DNA of 64,000 bases from Cognaticolwellia sediminilitoris (GTDB lineage Bacteria; Pseudomonadota; Gammaproteobacteria; Enterobacterales; Alteromonadaceae). The notes under the pieces were generated by a model. It was not told the DNA's origin. It worked only from the letters and a program-made list of their open reading frames with translations, and searched no databases. The stretch lies in NCBI GenBank assembly GCA_002104535.1, contig NBOG01000005.1, positions 1-64,000 on the forward strand. The letters run 5' to 3'. The position numbers and the translations under genes are program-made. This document shows, in pieces, positions 21,523 to 30,483 of this stretch (its first letter is position 1; every line of letters begins with the position of its first letter).

Positions 21523-22536
21523 CTAAAGATCAAACTGGGCTTTATCCAGTAAAATCAGTGCTGTTTTGCGATGTTTCGCAATTACTTCCAACGATAAGTC
21601 ATCGGCTTTAAATTCGCCCCATGTGGCTACGAGTTTTGACGGCTTCACACCTGGACGTACTGGATATTCCATATTAGTTTCTGCATACATTTTTTGAGCT
21701 GGCTCTGACACTAAAAAATTCATTAGGGCTAATGCATTCGCTTTATTAGGTGCATGTTTTGCCATCGCCATGCCAGAAATGTTGACATGAGCACCACGGT
21801 TACTTTGGTTAGGAAAGTTTATATATACCGCATCTGCCCAAACTTTTTGCTTGTCATCATTGAGCATATTACCAAAGTAATAACTGTTCCCCAGTGATAC
21901 ATCACATAGTTTTTGATGGATAGCTTGAACTTGAGCTCGGTCACTGCCTTGTGGTTTACGGGCCAAGTTAGCTTTAACTTTCTCTAACCACGTTAACGTA
22001 TCAGCTTCACCATGTTCAGCGATCATCGACGCAACTAAAGCGACATTATAAGGATGTTTGCCACTGCGCGTACAAATTTTACCTTGCCACTTTTTATCGG
22101 CTAAATCTTCATAGTTGAAGTCTATTTTACCTAAGCGTTTTGCTGAATAAATGTTTCTAACACGGGTCGTCAGGGCATACCAAGTGTCATCTGAAGCTTT
22201 AAACTGAGTAGGTATCGCAGTTGCCAACTCAGCTGATGTTGCCGCTTGTAGGAGACCTTTATCTTTTAATTCGATTAAACGGCTAATATCAGTGGTTAAT
22301 AAAATATCAGCAGGACTATACTCGCCTTCACGGTCCAAACGTTCTGCCATGCCTTTTTTGGCAAAAACCACGTTAACCTTAATACCTGTTTCTTTAGTGA
22401 ATTCATCAAAAAGTGGTTTTACTAAAAATGGCTGACGATAGGAATAAACATTAACGTCGTCACTTGCTACAACATTAATACTTGCACTAAGTAGTGCGAT
22501 AAAAGCAACGCTAGAAAACCAGATTTTATTCAACAT
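21523..22536 (-). CDS. fbpA: Iron(III) ABC transporter substrate-binding protein (FbpA-like)
   Basis: Periplasmic ferric-ion-binding protein. A signal peptide (MLNKIWFSSVAFIALLSAS, cleavage probably after VVA) is followed by the mature start DDVNVYSYRQ. The paired tyrosines in GNSYYFGNM (Tyr219 and Tyr220) match the iron-coordinating pair of this family. The frame is open to 22584, but the ATG at 22536 starts a proper signal peptide and has GGA upstream, so 337 residues is preferred. It is the first gene of the operon, with a promoter and Fur-like box just upstream. Confidence 0.92.
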   Translation of the reverse strand: MLNKIWFSSVAFIALLSASINVVASDDVNVYSYRQPFLVKPLFDEFTKETGIKVNVVFAKKGMAERLDREGEYSPADILLTTDISRLIELKDKGLLQAATSAELATAIPTQFKASDDTWYALTTRVRNIYSAKRLGKIDFNYEDLADKKWQGKICTRSGKHPYNVALVASMIAEHGEADTLTWLEKVKANLARKPQGSDRAQVQAIHQKLCDVSLGNSYYFGNMLNDDKQKVWADAVYINFPNQSNRGAHVNISGMAMAKHAPNKANALALMNFLVSEPAQKMYAETNMEYPVRPGVKPSKLVATWGEFKADDLSLEVIAKHRKTALILLDKAQFDL

Positions 22537-22583
22537 GAAGTCCGCCTGAGCTATTAGAAAATGGATGAATTTATAATGCCGCA

Positions 22584-22612
22584 AGACTAATGAAGATAGC
22601 TTTCTCTGTCAA
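22584..22612 (-). promoter_or_regulatory. Probable promoter of fbpABC
   Basis: On the minus strand a perfect TTGACA (22607-22612) is followed after 17 bases by TAGTCT (22584-22589). The start would be about 40 bases before the fbpA ATG. The weak -10 box fits an iron-controlled promoter. Confidence 0.5.
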
Positions 22613-22618
22613 GGTTTT

Positions 22619-22633
22619 TGCGAATTATTCTCA
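22619..22633 (-). promoter_or_regulatory. Fur-box-like operator of fbpABC
   Basis: TGAGAAT-A-ATTCGCA on the minus strand fits the 7-1-7 Fur consensus TGATAAT-N-ATTATCA at 11 of 14 positions. It lies 7 bases upstream of the -35 box, so Fur bound with iron could hinder polymerase. This agrees with the iron-import function of the operon. Confidence 0.55.
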
Positions 22634-22674
22634 TTCAACTTTTTTCATTCGCTTCTAAAAGGGAAAATAACCGT

Positions 22675-23151
22675 TTAAATCACTTTGGATTGGAGAAACT
22701 GCATTGTTTGCTCATCTAAGCAACGATTAGAAATATAATGCCGATTACTTTTATAGCTTATTAGCCAACCATTATCTGTTGCAGTTAGGCTGTCTATATC
22801 GCTAAATTTCATGTCGATATCATTATAAAATGAAGTGATGTGAATACTTTCTTGGTTAATGTTTAGCTTAATTTCTGCTTTCGCCACTTTACTTAACATT
22901 TGACGAGCTACCCACCACGGCTTGTGATAATAACTACTGACAATTTCCAGTAGCCCAAGTGAGAAAATAAACCACGCGGCGTAAGGGTTAAGCTCAGTAA
23001 ACATTACCAACACGGCACCTATAAGCAATAAAACACCACCTTTTGTATATAACGCTTTAAAGCTTTTATCGGGGACTGACTCTTGATAACACTCATTAAA
23101 ATGAGACTTGTCTAGTATAAAGGTAGTTTGATAATTAAAGGGCTGGCTCAT
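22675..23151 (-). CDS. YcxB-like membrane protein
   Basis: A 158-residue protein of unknown role. After about 35 polar residues (FNYQTTFILDKSHFNECYQES) come two hydrophobic segments at about 37-52 and 59-71. A soluble domain follows whose start (INQESIHITSFYNDIDMKFSDIDSL) resembles the YcxB-like C-terminal domain found after paired membrane helices. It lies between mdh and the fbp operon on the same strand. The fbp promoter sits in the short gap, so it is probably not part of that operon. Function cannot be read from the sequence. Confidence 0.75.
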   Translation of the reverse strand: MSQPFNYQTTFILDKSHFNECYQESVPDKSFKALYTKGGVLLLIGAVLVMFTELNPYAAWFIFSLGLLEIVSSYYHKPWWVARQMLSKVAKAEIKLNINQESIHITSFYNDIDMKFSDIDSLTATDNGWLISYKSNRHYISNRCLDEQTMQFLQSKVI

Positions 23152-23395
23152 AGTAAAGTCAAAATCATTAAAGTTAACGGCATTCTACCGATATCAAGAT
23201 ATTAATACTATTTAACCTTGATAATTTCTCGGCTTAAAACTCGATAAACTATCTCAAGTTATTCTAAATGAATTAATGTCGACAAATACTGACTGATTTC
23301 ATCATCAGAGTAATTGCCACAACTTACTCTGCATAAAACAGGCAAATGGTGACAGGAAAAAGCATTAACGTGCTTGAGTTAAAATTTAAGGCAAT

Positions 23396-23422
23396 AAAAA
23401 ACCGCGAAATACGCGGTTTTTT
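23396..23422 (-). terminator. Rho-independent terminator of mdh
   Basis: AAAAAACCGCG and CGCGGTTTTTT arms of 11 bp enclose a 5-base loop. The A and T tracts make it work in both directions. It stands about 20 bases beyond the mdh stop. Confidence 0.88.
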
Positions 23423-23442
23423 TCAGTATTTAATGACTTCAA

Positions 23443-24378
23443 TTAACCGTTGATAAAATCAACACCTTCTTGAATATCTGCTTTTAATGTTGCAAGCATG
23501 TCATTTTTAGCTTTTTCTTCAAAAGCGCTAAGCTCACCGTAAGGTAAGATTTCAGCAATACCGTTAACACCTAAACGAACTGGATGAGCAAAATATGGTG
23601 CATCACCACCTTCCACTTCAACGTAAGCGTAATCAATAACATCTTCGCCTTGTAAACCTTTAACTAAAGATAAACAAAAACGAGCAGCTGCAGCACCCAT
23701 TGAAAGAGTTGCAGAGCCTCCACCGGCTTTAGCATTTACAACTTCTGTACCAGCATTTTGAATGCGTGGCGTTAAAGCAGCAACTTCTTCATCTGAGAAA
23801 GTAACGCCTTCAACTTGAGAAAGAAGAGGTAAAATAGTGGTACCTGAATGGCCGCCAATTACTGGAATTTTAACTTCAGCTACATTTAAGCCTTTTAGTT
23901 CAGCAATAAATGCTTCAGAGCGAATAACATCAAGTGTTGTTACACCAAAAACACGGTTTTTATCGTAAGTACCCGCTTTTTTGAATACTTCAGCAACAAT
24001 TGGTACCGTGCCGTTTACTGGGTTAGTAATAATACCCACCAATGCTTTCGGACAGTTAGCAACAATGCCTTCAGCTAAAGTTTTGATAATACCAGCGTTG
24101 ACAGCAAATAAATCTGCACGGTCCATACCTGGTTTACGCGGCATGCCAGCAGGAATAATTACAATATCAGCACCTGTTAAAGCACCGGCTAAATCATCAG
24201 CACCAAAACCAGCAACTTTAACGGCTGTAGGGATGTGTGATAAATCAACGGCAACACCTGGAACTACTGGTGCAACGTCATATAAAGATAGCTCAGAACC
24301 TGCAGGTAATTGAGTTTTTAATAGTAAAGATAACGCTTGGCCGATTCCGCCAGCAGCGCCTAGCACAGCAACTTTCAT
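23443..24378 (-). CDS. mdh: NAD-dependent malate dehydrogenase
   Basis: Cytoplasmic TCA-cycle enzyme that interconverts malate and oxaloacetate. The NAD-binding motif [16 protein letters not shown] begins at residue 5. The substrate loop [19 protein letters not shown] carries the two arginines, and the catalytic histidine lies in [15 protein letters not shown]. The open frame reaches 24426, but the ATG at 24378 gives [13 protein letters not shown], has GGAG seven bases upstream and yields 311 residues, close to the E. coli length. The divergent neighbour is argR, the same pairing as in many gammaproteobacteria. Confidence 0.97.
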   Translation of the reverse strand: MKVAVLGAAGGIGQALSLLLKTQLPAGSELSLYDVAPVVPGVAVDLSHIPTAVKVAGFGADDLAGALTGADIVIIPAGMPRKPGMDRADLFAVNAGIIKTLAEGIVANCPKALVGIITNPVNGTVPIVAEVFKKAGTYDKNRVFGVTTLDVIRSEAFIAELKGLNVAEVKIPVIGGHSGTTILPLLSQVEGVTFSDEEVAALTPRIQNAGTEVVNAKAGGGSATLSMGAAAARFCLSLVKGLQGEDVIDYAYVEVEGGDAPYFAHPVRLGVNGIAEILPYGELSAFEEKAKNDMLATLKADIQEGVDFING

Positions 24379-24804
24379 TTGATGTCTCCGAAAATTTGAG
24401 TAATTACGTAATAATTTGTCGGCCAAAAGATATAGTATAAATGGCCAAAAAACAATGTTTAAACCAATATGATTAATGAATTTGTCAACTTAAACTTCAT
24501 TTAAACTTTGATAAGTCATTCACAGCGGTCTGTTGTCATCACTTAGGTTATATAAATATTAGCGCCTAGGTGCGAATCGAATCTTTAACCATGATCGCTA
24601 ACTTTAAAAATTGCCATTAAAAGTCTAAATATCAAATCAAATTGATATAATTTCCCTATATTGGCTTATAAGGATAACTTATAATCAAAATTGTGGAATA
24701 ATACTTAGGTATAATACAGTTAAGTAATTGTTCAAGCCTGATTTATAATTGCCTAGTAATAAACCATAAAACCAGTATAACCTATCAAAAAATAGTGAAA
24801 ATAT
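24379..24804. other. Divergent mdh-argR intergenic region
   Basis: This 426-base AT-rich gap must hold the promoters of mdh (leftward) and argR (rightward). A TATAAT lies near 24710 on the argR side but I see no good -35 partner. An inverted repeat stands at 24629-24648. Two direct GGCCAAAA copies (24421 and 24443) lie 22 bases apart near the mdh side. I found no clear ARG box by eye. Confidence 0.55.
24629..24648. repeat. Perfect inverted repeat before argR
   Basis: ATATCAA and TTGATAT arms of 7 bp enclose six bases. It stands about 155 bases before the argR start and is not followed by a T-run, so it looks more like a protein-binding site than a terminator. AT-rich palindromes of this size also arise by chance. 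Confidence 0.3.
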
Positions 24805-25281
24805 ATGAGCGGACAACAAAAACAAGAAGCGTTAGTACAAGCATTTAAAGATTTATTAAAACAAGAGCAGTTCAGTTCTCAAGGCGATATTGCAGATGCC
24901 TTGAAAGCCCAAGGTTTTGAAAATATAAGTCAGTCCAAAGTATCGCGTATGTTAAGTAAATTTGGGGCTGTACGTACGCGTAATGCTCGCCAAGAAATGG
25001 TTTATTGTTTACCTGCTGAGTTAGGTATGCCAACGGCAAAGAGCCCACTTAAGCAGTTAGTACTCGATATTGAACATAACGATGTCATGGTCATTATTAG
25101 AACCAGTCCAGGTGCAGCGCAATTAATTGCTCGTTTGCTAGATAGCTTAAGTAAAAGTGATGGCGTACTTGGTACTATTGCTGGCGATGATACTATTTTT
25201 GTTGCGCCAACGGACGTGAAAGAAATTAAGCAAACTATTTCTAGGCTTGAAGCTTTATTTTTGAAGAATTTGACCTATTAA
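24805..25281 (+). CDS. argR: Arginine repressor ArgR
   Basis: Hexameric arginine-dependent repressor of arginine biosynthesis genes, also known as a cofactor in plasmid dimer resolution. The N-terminal winged helix includes [14 protein letters not shown] and the recognition helix [13 protein letters not shown]. The C-terminal domain has the arginine-binding [11 protein letters not shown], with the two aspartates intact. The 158-residue length is usual. It is transcribed away from mdh and ends inside a hairpin shared with the convergent peroxidase gene. Autoregulation is likely by family knowledge but no operator was identified. Confidence 0.96.
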   Translation: MSGQQKQEALVQAFKDLLKQEQFSSQGDIADALKAQGFENISQSKVSRMLSKFGAVRTRNARQEMVYCLPAELGMPTAKSPLKQLVLDIEHNDVMVIIRTSPGAAQLIARLLDSLSKSDGVLGTIAGDDTIFVAPTDVKEIKQTISRLEALFLKNLTY

Positions 25282-25318
25282 TTAATCGCTATATTTTTGT
25301 CATCACATAGCGATTAAT
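25281..25318. terminator. Shared bidirectional hairpin between argR and the peroxidase gene
   Basis: Perfect 12-bp arms (25281-25292 and 25307-25318) enclose 14 bases. The left arm begins at the last base of the argR stop codon. The two flanking genes converge, so the hairpin probably ends both transcripts, although no long T-run follows. Confidence 0.55.
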
Positions 25319-25333
25319 TTCAAACACTTGGCG

Positions 25334-26257
25334 TTAATCGCCCAGTTTTGCCAAAAGGTTTAAGCTAGGGACAAAAAATGCCGCACCGGTTTCAGCTTGG
25401 GTGTATTTTAACATATGATCACTATGGCCGTGCGCATCACCTTTAATCATGCTTTCAAGCATTAACTCAAATGGTTCTGGCGAGCTGCAATAAGATACAA
25501 AGAATAAGCCCTGTAGCTTCATATCACCATAGGGCATACTTTGTCTTAATATCTCTAAGCTTTTGCCTTCGCTGTCTTTTAGGTTAACCCGCTTGATATG
25601 TGCAGTGGCCGCCTTATTCTCTTCTGAGTACTCTTCATTATTCACTTTAGTTCGAGCAAAGATATCTTCTTGGTCTTTAACTTCCATTGAATTCCAAAGG
25701 TTCAAGTTGTGACGATAGCGTTGAATATGCAAATAGCTACCGGCTGCAAATTCAGCATCTTGCTCCTCGTTAACTAAAGCAACACGACGACGATGGTGCC
25801 CTTGCGGGTTTTCAGTGCCATCAACAAAACCGGTTAAATCACGACCATCTAAAAAGCGGAAGGCTCTAACTTGCTCAACTAATTCAACACTATCAGAAAG
25901 TAATTGGCACACTTTGGTTGCTACTATGTGGTTAACATCAGCTCTGTCGCCTCGAATTTCAATGTAAAGGTCATAGTTATTCGCTGGCGCAATACAGTCT
26001 TCGTTTGCCATTTCAGGGAATTGCCTTAAATGCTTTGGCCTACCTTCAGGGTAAAGTTCGTCCCAAAAATTAGTGCCTATCGCAATAACGCCGGCAAGAT
26101 TAGCTTCAGAAAATCGGTCGGCATATTTATCAAACAATGCAGGCAAACGTGATAATGCTTTACGTAAAAATAAATTTTTATCGTCTAATGCGTTAAATAA
26201 TAAAAAATATCCATGAAGACTCGGCTCTGCACAAACACCAAACTGCTCTCTTGCCAT
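25334..26257 (-). CDS. Dyp-type peroxidase
   Basis: Heme peroxidase of the DyP superfamily, close in layout to E. coli YfeX. The GxxDG motif is present as GFVDGTENP, supplying the catalytic aspartate. A candidate proximal heme histidine lies in AHIKRVNLKD and a distal arginine in LRQSMPYGD. No Tat or Sec signal is visible, so it is cytoplasmic or cargo of an encapsulin; no encapsulin gene is in the window. I use the ATG at 26257 (307 residues, MAREQFGV). The GTG at 26269 is an alternative with less support. Physiological substrate unknown. Confidence 0.9.
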   Translation of the reverse strand: MAREQFGVCAEPSLHGYFLLFNALDDKNLFLRKALSRLPALFDKYADRFSEANLAGVIAIGTNFWDELYPEGRPKHLRQFPEMANEDCIAPANNYDLYIEIRGDRADVNHIVATKVCQLLSDSVELVEQVRAFRFLDGRDLTGFVDGTENPQGHHRRRVALVNEEQDAEFAAGSYLHIQRYRHNLNLWNSMEVKDQEDIFARTKVNNEEYSEENKAATAHIKRVNLKDSEGKSLEILRQSMPYGDMKLQGLFFVSYCSSPEPFELMLESMIKGDAHGHSDHMLKYTQAETGAAFFVPSLNLLAKLGD

Positions 26258-26411
26258 TTTAAAATCCACTAATAACTTAACTGATTAATAGCTTAATTTT
26301 ACACACTTTATTGTTAATGGCAGTAAATCTTTGATAAATTTTTCACCAAGTGTAATTTGTCAGAAAGGGATGAAGTAAATTGCTGTTAAACCGAGCCCCC
26401 ATGAAACGAGA

Positions 26412-26441
26412 AAAGCCTGTGAAAATTAATTCACAGGCTTT
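26412..26441 (-). terminator. Terminator of glnK-amtB
   Basis: Perfect 12-bp arms (AAAGCCTGTGAA and its complement) enclose six bases, followed on the minus strand by a short T stretch. It lies about 30 bases after the amtB stop. Confidence 0.8.
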
Positions 26442-26470
26442 AAGAGTAAACAGTAATGAAATGACGTTAA

Positions 26471-27736
26471 TTAGCCACGCGTAAACTCTGGATATGCTTC
26501 CATACCACAATCAGACTTATCAACACCTTCGTATTCTTCATCTTCACTGACTCTGATACCCATGACTTTTTTCAGCACAAACCAAACCACTAGACTGGTA
26601 CTAAATACCCAAATGAATATAGTTGCCGCTCCAATAAGTTGGCCAATTAATGTTGAACCGCTATTCGTTACCGGTACTAATAATAAACCAACTAAGCCAA
26701 CAACGCCGTGAACGGAAATAGCCCCAACAGGATCATCAATTTTTAACTTGTCTAAGCTAATAATCGACAAGACCACAATTATACCTGCCATCGCACCAAA
26801 CAATGTCGCTTGCAATGGTGTTGGCGTAGATGGCTCAGCTGTAATAACAACCAATCCAGCTAGTGCCCCATTTAACGCCATGGTTAAATCTGCTTTTTTG
26901 AAGAGTATTTTAGCAAAAACCAATGCTGTCATAGCGCCCGCTGCCGCTGCGGCATTGGTATTTAAAAACACCATAGCTACAGAGTGTGAGCTGGCAATAT
27001 CACCTAGTTTTAACACTGAGCCACCATTAAAGCCAAACCAACCCATCCACAAAATAAATGTACCTAAAGTTGCCATTGGTAAATTTGAACCTGGGATGGC
27101 ATTAATACGGCCGTCGGCGCCGTATTTACCTTTACGAGCACCTAATAGTAATACTCCTGCTAAAGCAGCAGCAGCACCTGCCATATGAACAATACCTGAA
27201 CCAGCAAAATCAGAAAAACCAAGCTCAGATAAAGTATATAAGCCAAATACCGCATTGCCTCCCCACGTCCAGCTTCCTTCCATAGGATAAATAACACCGG
27301 TTAGAACCACAGCAAAGGCTAAAAATGCCCATAGCTTCATTCGTTCAGCGACAGCACCTGAAACAATTGACATTGCCGTTGCGACAAACACTACTTGAAA
27401 GAAAAAGTCTGATGCTGCTGAGTAGATTGCCGCACCAGTAAAACCATCTTCGCGTGCCGAAAAGTCAGCTAAAACCTTCGCAGGATCAACAGTTTCAATA
27501 CCCGATAAAAAGATGCCACCGCCGTACATAATGTCATAGCCTACAAATAAGTAGGTCATACAAGCGATTGCATAAAGCGCGACATTTTTTGTTAATATTT
27601 CTGTGGTATTTTTAGCTCTGACTAAGCCGGCCTCTAACATCGAAAAACCTGCGGCCATCCACATGACTAAAGCACCACAAATTAAAAAGTAAAATGTGTC
27701 CATTGCATATTGAAGTTGAAAAATATTTTGTTCCAT
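26471..27736 (-). CDS. amtB: Ammonium transporter AmtB
   Basis: Trimeric inner-membrane ammonium channel. At 421 residues it shows about eleven membrane segments with a periplasmic N-terminus and no cleaved signal. The twin histidines of the pore are seen in GIVHMAGAAAAL and ISVHGVVGLVGL. The conserved AEPSTPTPLQATLFG and GWFGFNGGS stretches are also typical. It follows glnK by 11 bases, the usual pairing in which the PII protein plugs the channel when nitrogen is plentiful. Regulation is by the sigma-54/NtrC region ahead of glnK. Confidence 0.96.
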   Translation of the reverse strand: MEQNIFQLQYAMDTFYFLICGALVMWMAAGFSMLEAGLVRAKNTTEILTKNVALYAIACMTYLFVGYDIMYGGGIFLSGIETVDPAKVLADFSAREDGFTGAAIYSAASDFFFQVVFVATAMSIVSGAVAERMKLWAFLAFAVVLTGVIYPMEGSWTWGGNAVFGLYTLSELGFSDFAGSGIVHMAGAAAALAGVLLLGARKGKYGADGRINAIPGSNLPMATLGTFILWMGWFGFNGGSVLKLGDIASSHSVAMVFLNTNAAAAAGAMTALVFAKILFKKADLTMALNGALAGLVVITAEPSTPTPLQATLFGAMAGIIVVLSIISLDKLKIDDPVGAISVHGVVGLVGLLLVPVTNSGSTLIGQLIGAATIFIWVFSTSLVVWFVLKKVMGIRVSEDEEYEGVDKSDCGMEAYPEFTRG

Positions 27737-27747
27737 GATTTATGCTC

Positions 27748-28110
<363 letters not shown>

Positions 28111-28119
28111 CTAGAGTTA

Positions 28120-28136
28120 ATCAAGCTCTATGCCAA
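28120..28136 (-). promoter_or_regulatory. Sigma-54-like promoter of glnK-amtB
   Basis: On the minus strand TTGGCAT is followed at the right distance by TTGAT. The -24 GG is perfect and lies 10 bases before the -12 element, which reads GA instead of GC. The start would be about 20 bases before the glnK ATG. Context strongly favours sigma-54 control, but the -12 mismatch lowers certainty. Confidence 0.55.
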
Positions 28137-28189
28137 ACAAATTAATAATTAAAAAACAATAAGATAGCATTTTACCGCCATGTGATAGC

Positions 28190-28204
28190 GCACCAGTACA
28201 GTGC
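28190..28204. promoter_or_regulatory. NtrC-binding-like site
   Basis: GCAC-N7-GTGC matches the core of the NtrC consensus (TGCACC-N5-GGTGCA, that is GCAC-N7-GTGC). It lies about 55 bases upstream of the -24 box, a usual distance for an enhancer acting on a sigma-54 promoter by looping. Confidence 0.55.
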
Positions 28205-28229
28205 GAAGTAAGCTTGTTTGCAAGTTACT

Positions 28230-28247
28230 GGTGCAGGTATCTGCACC
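28230..28247. repeat. Second palindrome in the glnK control region
   Basis: GGTGCAG and CTGCACC arms of 7 bp enclose GTAT. It lies 25 bases beyond the NtrC-like site. The half-site order is reversed compared with the NtrC consensus, so it may be a weak second site, a hairpin or a site for another regulator. Confidence 0.35.
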
Positions 28248-28321
28248 TGCTTTAAAAACAGCACTTTCGTTAAATCATTAAATGAAGGTTTATTAGGATG
28301 CGTTATAGAGGTTAGTTAGAC

Positions 28322-28350
28322 TATCAAAGTGTATAGATCGCACTTTGATA
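28322..28350 (-). terminator. Hairpin downstream of the HDOD gene
   Basis: Perfect 10-bp arms TATCAAAGTG and CACTTTGATA enclose nine bases, about 85 bases after the HDOD stop. There is no T-run, so it may be a weak or factor-dependent terminator, or a regulatory palindrome. Confidence 0.35.
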
Positions 28351-28435
28351 TAGCTGGATTTTTACTGATGGGTACTATTAAGCTGAAAATGAGCACACGT
28401 TAAGCAATATTGAAAAATAAAAGAAATGATTTTTC

Positions 28436-29284
28436 TTAATAAATCATTGATGCGCCAGGGTTAATAATTGACAAAATGCTTAAGCGTTCAAGATCACAAT
28501 AATTAAGCACTTCTTTAATAAAGTGCTGATCAATCGGGTATTGCTGTAAAGCTTCATCAGTAATTAATGATTCGATGGGATGTGTAGGACAATCATATAT
28601 CGTTAGCATGATTCGCTTGGCGAGATATAAAAGCTTGGTATCGTCACTGATTCGATCAAAATCAGGATTATCTTGATTACGAATAGGTTCGATTATACTT
28701 GGCGGTAATTGCCAAAACTTTAATAATACAGCTGAGCATTCACCATAGGTAAATCCAAGTGTTTGCTTTTGCTTATCCCACGGCAATTCAGTTTCTAAAA
28801 GCGTATCGACAGACGTCAATTTTTCAGGAGAAAGTTGTCTAACAGCCAATTCCCCTAGGTTATGTAACAACCCTAAAATGAAAACACGCTCTGCATTTCG
28901 AATATTGAGATTAGCTCCAATATATTTAGCAATAAGTGCACAATCGACACTTTTACACCAAAAATCATCTAGGTACTCTTGGTCAACATTAAGGTCTTTA
29001 AAAGCTTTATTAGCAAAAAAAGCGATAACCAAGTTATAAACTTCGGTTATTCCTAATACCAATACGGCTTTAGAAATAGTATCAATTTTGCCTGGATAAT
29101 TAAAAAATGAACTATTGGCAAGCTTTAAAATTGTTCCAGCCAAAGCAGGATCTAATAAAATAATATCAGCTATATCATCAATAGTTGAGTTTTCATCATC
29201 GATCAATTGCTTAATGCGAACAAAAGAATCCGACAGGACAAACACTTCACTCGCTTGTTGCGCATAATCATTTACATTCATCAT
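28436..29284 (-). CDS. HDOD domain protein (copy 1)
   Basis: A 282-residue stand-alone HDOD protein. The domain belongs to the HD-related hydrolase-like output family but lacks metal-binding HD residues in most members; here the recognisable blocks are LLDPALAGTILKLANSSFFNYPGKIDTISKAVLVLG and GLLHNLGELAV. No receiver, GGDEF or other signalling domain is attached. It is clearly related to the second HDOD protein at 36972-37811: same start (NxxYAQQA), same length and the same FTYxExSAxLLKxWQ-P block. Such proteins have been tied to biofilm and c-di-GMP-linked behaviour, but the specific role here is unknown. Confidence 0.85.
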   Translation of the reverse strand: MMNVNDYAQQASEVFVLSDSFVRIKQLIDDENSTIDDIADIILLDPALAGTILKLANSSFFNYPGKIDTISKAVLVLGITEVYNLVIAFFANKAFKDLNVDQEYLDDFWCKSVDCALIAKYIGANLNIRNAERVFILGLLHNLGELAVRQLSPEKLTSVDTLLETELPWDKQKQTLGFTYGECSAVLLKFWQLPPSIIEPIRNQDNPDFDRISDDTKLLYLAKRIMLTIYDCPTHPIESLITDEALQQYPIDQHFIKEVLNYCDLERLSILSIINPGASMIY

Positions 29285-29510
29285 AATGATCCCAAAAAAT
29301 TACTTTCTATTCCTTTACGAAAATTAAAGCTTTGCAAACAATAGGCAAAAAACCAGAAACACGCTCTTTAGTTAGCGTACGACTATAAATGAGATTGTGC
29401 AAAGTGTTTATAAAATATCTTTCTTCGCTATTAAGAACTTAGCTAAAAAATAAAGCTAATAAATAATAAATTTAGTTTAGCCTATCTCTGAGAATTGTCC
29501 TTAAAAATAA

Positions 29511-30344
29511 TTAAGTCACCTGCAAACTCACATGATAAGAGGTAAATTTTCGTAAATTAATCACTCCGGTTTCAAAAATTAAATACTGTCCTTTTATACC
29601 GATTAACGTGCCTGACACTTCTGGGGTTTTATCAAAATTAAAGGAAGATATTTTACTTAAATATTGCTGAACGGGAAAGTGTAAATCAACAACATTCTCA
29701 TCAAGCACAGTCACAGCATCTGCACCATACTTAAGGCTAACACTCGCAAGCTTCTCGGCAATTTTTGGCTTCAACTCACTGGCGATAGCTTTTAAATCAA
29801 GCGTTTCAGCACTGCCTTTAAGCATCGCACGCCAATTGGTTTTATCCGCAATAAATTCTGCCAAAGCTATTTCAACTAACCCTGATTGTAAGCGAGTGCT
29901 TACTTTAAAAATAGGTAATGCTTGAGTTGCCCCTTGATCAATCCAACGGGTTGGTATTTGCGTATGTCGAGTGATACCTACTTTTAATCCTGACGTATTC
30001 GCCAGATAAACATAATGAGGTATCATACAATTGCTTTCACCCCACTCTGGTTGACGACAGGTGCCTTGTTCAAAATGACAAGTTTCAGGCTTCATAATAC
30101 ACATGTCACATTGGGCAAGCTTTTGCATACATGGAAAGCAATAGCCCTGTGAATAACTTTTCTTGGTTTTTCTGCCACAATGCTGACAGTCGATATGTCC
30201 ACTATACTGAAGCGTCAAATGTTGACCAATAAGCGCGTTTAACTCTACTTCTTGCTCACCGAGCACCATACGATAATTTACTTTTCCATCTGGTAATAAA
30301 TCCGCTCGCATTTTACGTAAAGCACCAGTTTCTACTTGCAACAT
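29511..30344 (-). CDS. DUF2797 family protein with cysteine clusters
   Basis: A 277-residue protein of unknown function. An N-terminal strand-rich part is followed by cysteine pairs that could bind zinc: CQHCGRKTKKSYSQGYCFPC at about residues 53-72 and CDMC with further Cys to about 106. Next comes HYVYLANTSGLKVGITR, whose spacing resembles the first strands of GIY-YIG nucleases (YVYxL...LxVGIT). A long helical C-terminal part follows. Assignment to DUF2797 rests on overall pattern recognised by eye. No signal peptide, so cytoplasmic. It is divergent from the true GIY-YIG gene next to it. Confidence 0.75.
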   Translation of the reverse strand: MLQVETGALRKMRADLLPDGKVNYRMVLGEQEVELNALIGQHLTLQYSGHIDCQHCGRKTKKSYSQGYCFPCMQKLAQCDMCIMKPETCHFEQGTCRQPEWGESNCMIPHYVYLANTSGLKVGITRHTQIPTRWIDQGATQALPIFKVSTRLQSGLVEIALAEFIADKTNWRAMLKGSAETLDLKAIASELKPKIAEKLASVSLKYGADAVTVLDENVVDLHFPVQQYLSKISSFNFDKTPEVSGTLIGIKGQYLIFETGVINLRKFTSYHVSLQVT

Positions 30345-30483
30345 ATCTCAACCTATAATTTTTTCAGGTGCTAATAATATAAAAATCATAAACTATCAGC
30401 CAGTACTAATTCATTTATCTCTCGAATATCCATTAAAAAATTGCGATGATGACACTTTGTCATTTCAATCAGATATTAATTTA

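Noticed and set aside
24421-24450. Direct GGCCAAAA repeats before mdh
   Set aside because: Two 8-base copies at 22-base spacing may be a regulator site, but the motif is short and self-complementary in part; chance is too likely to list as an operator.
25334-26257. Peroxidase as encapsulin cargo system
   Set aside because: No encapsulin shell gene is adjacent and the C-terminus shows no clear cargo peptide that I can recognise.
26748-27188. 146-codon plus-strand open frame opposite amtB
   Set aside because: Mirror of amtB codon structure; the composition is Ala/Pro/Ile-rich without domain motifs.
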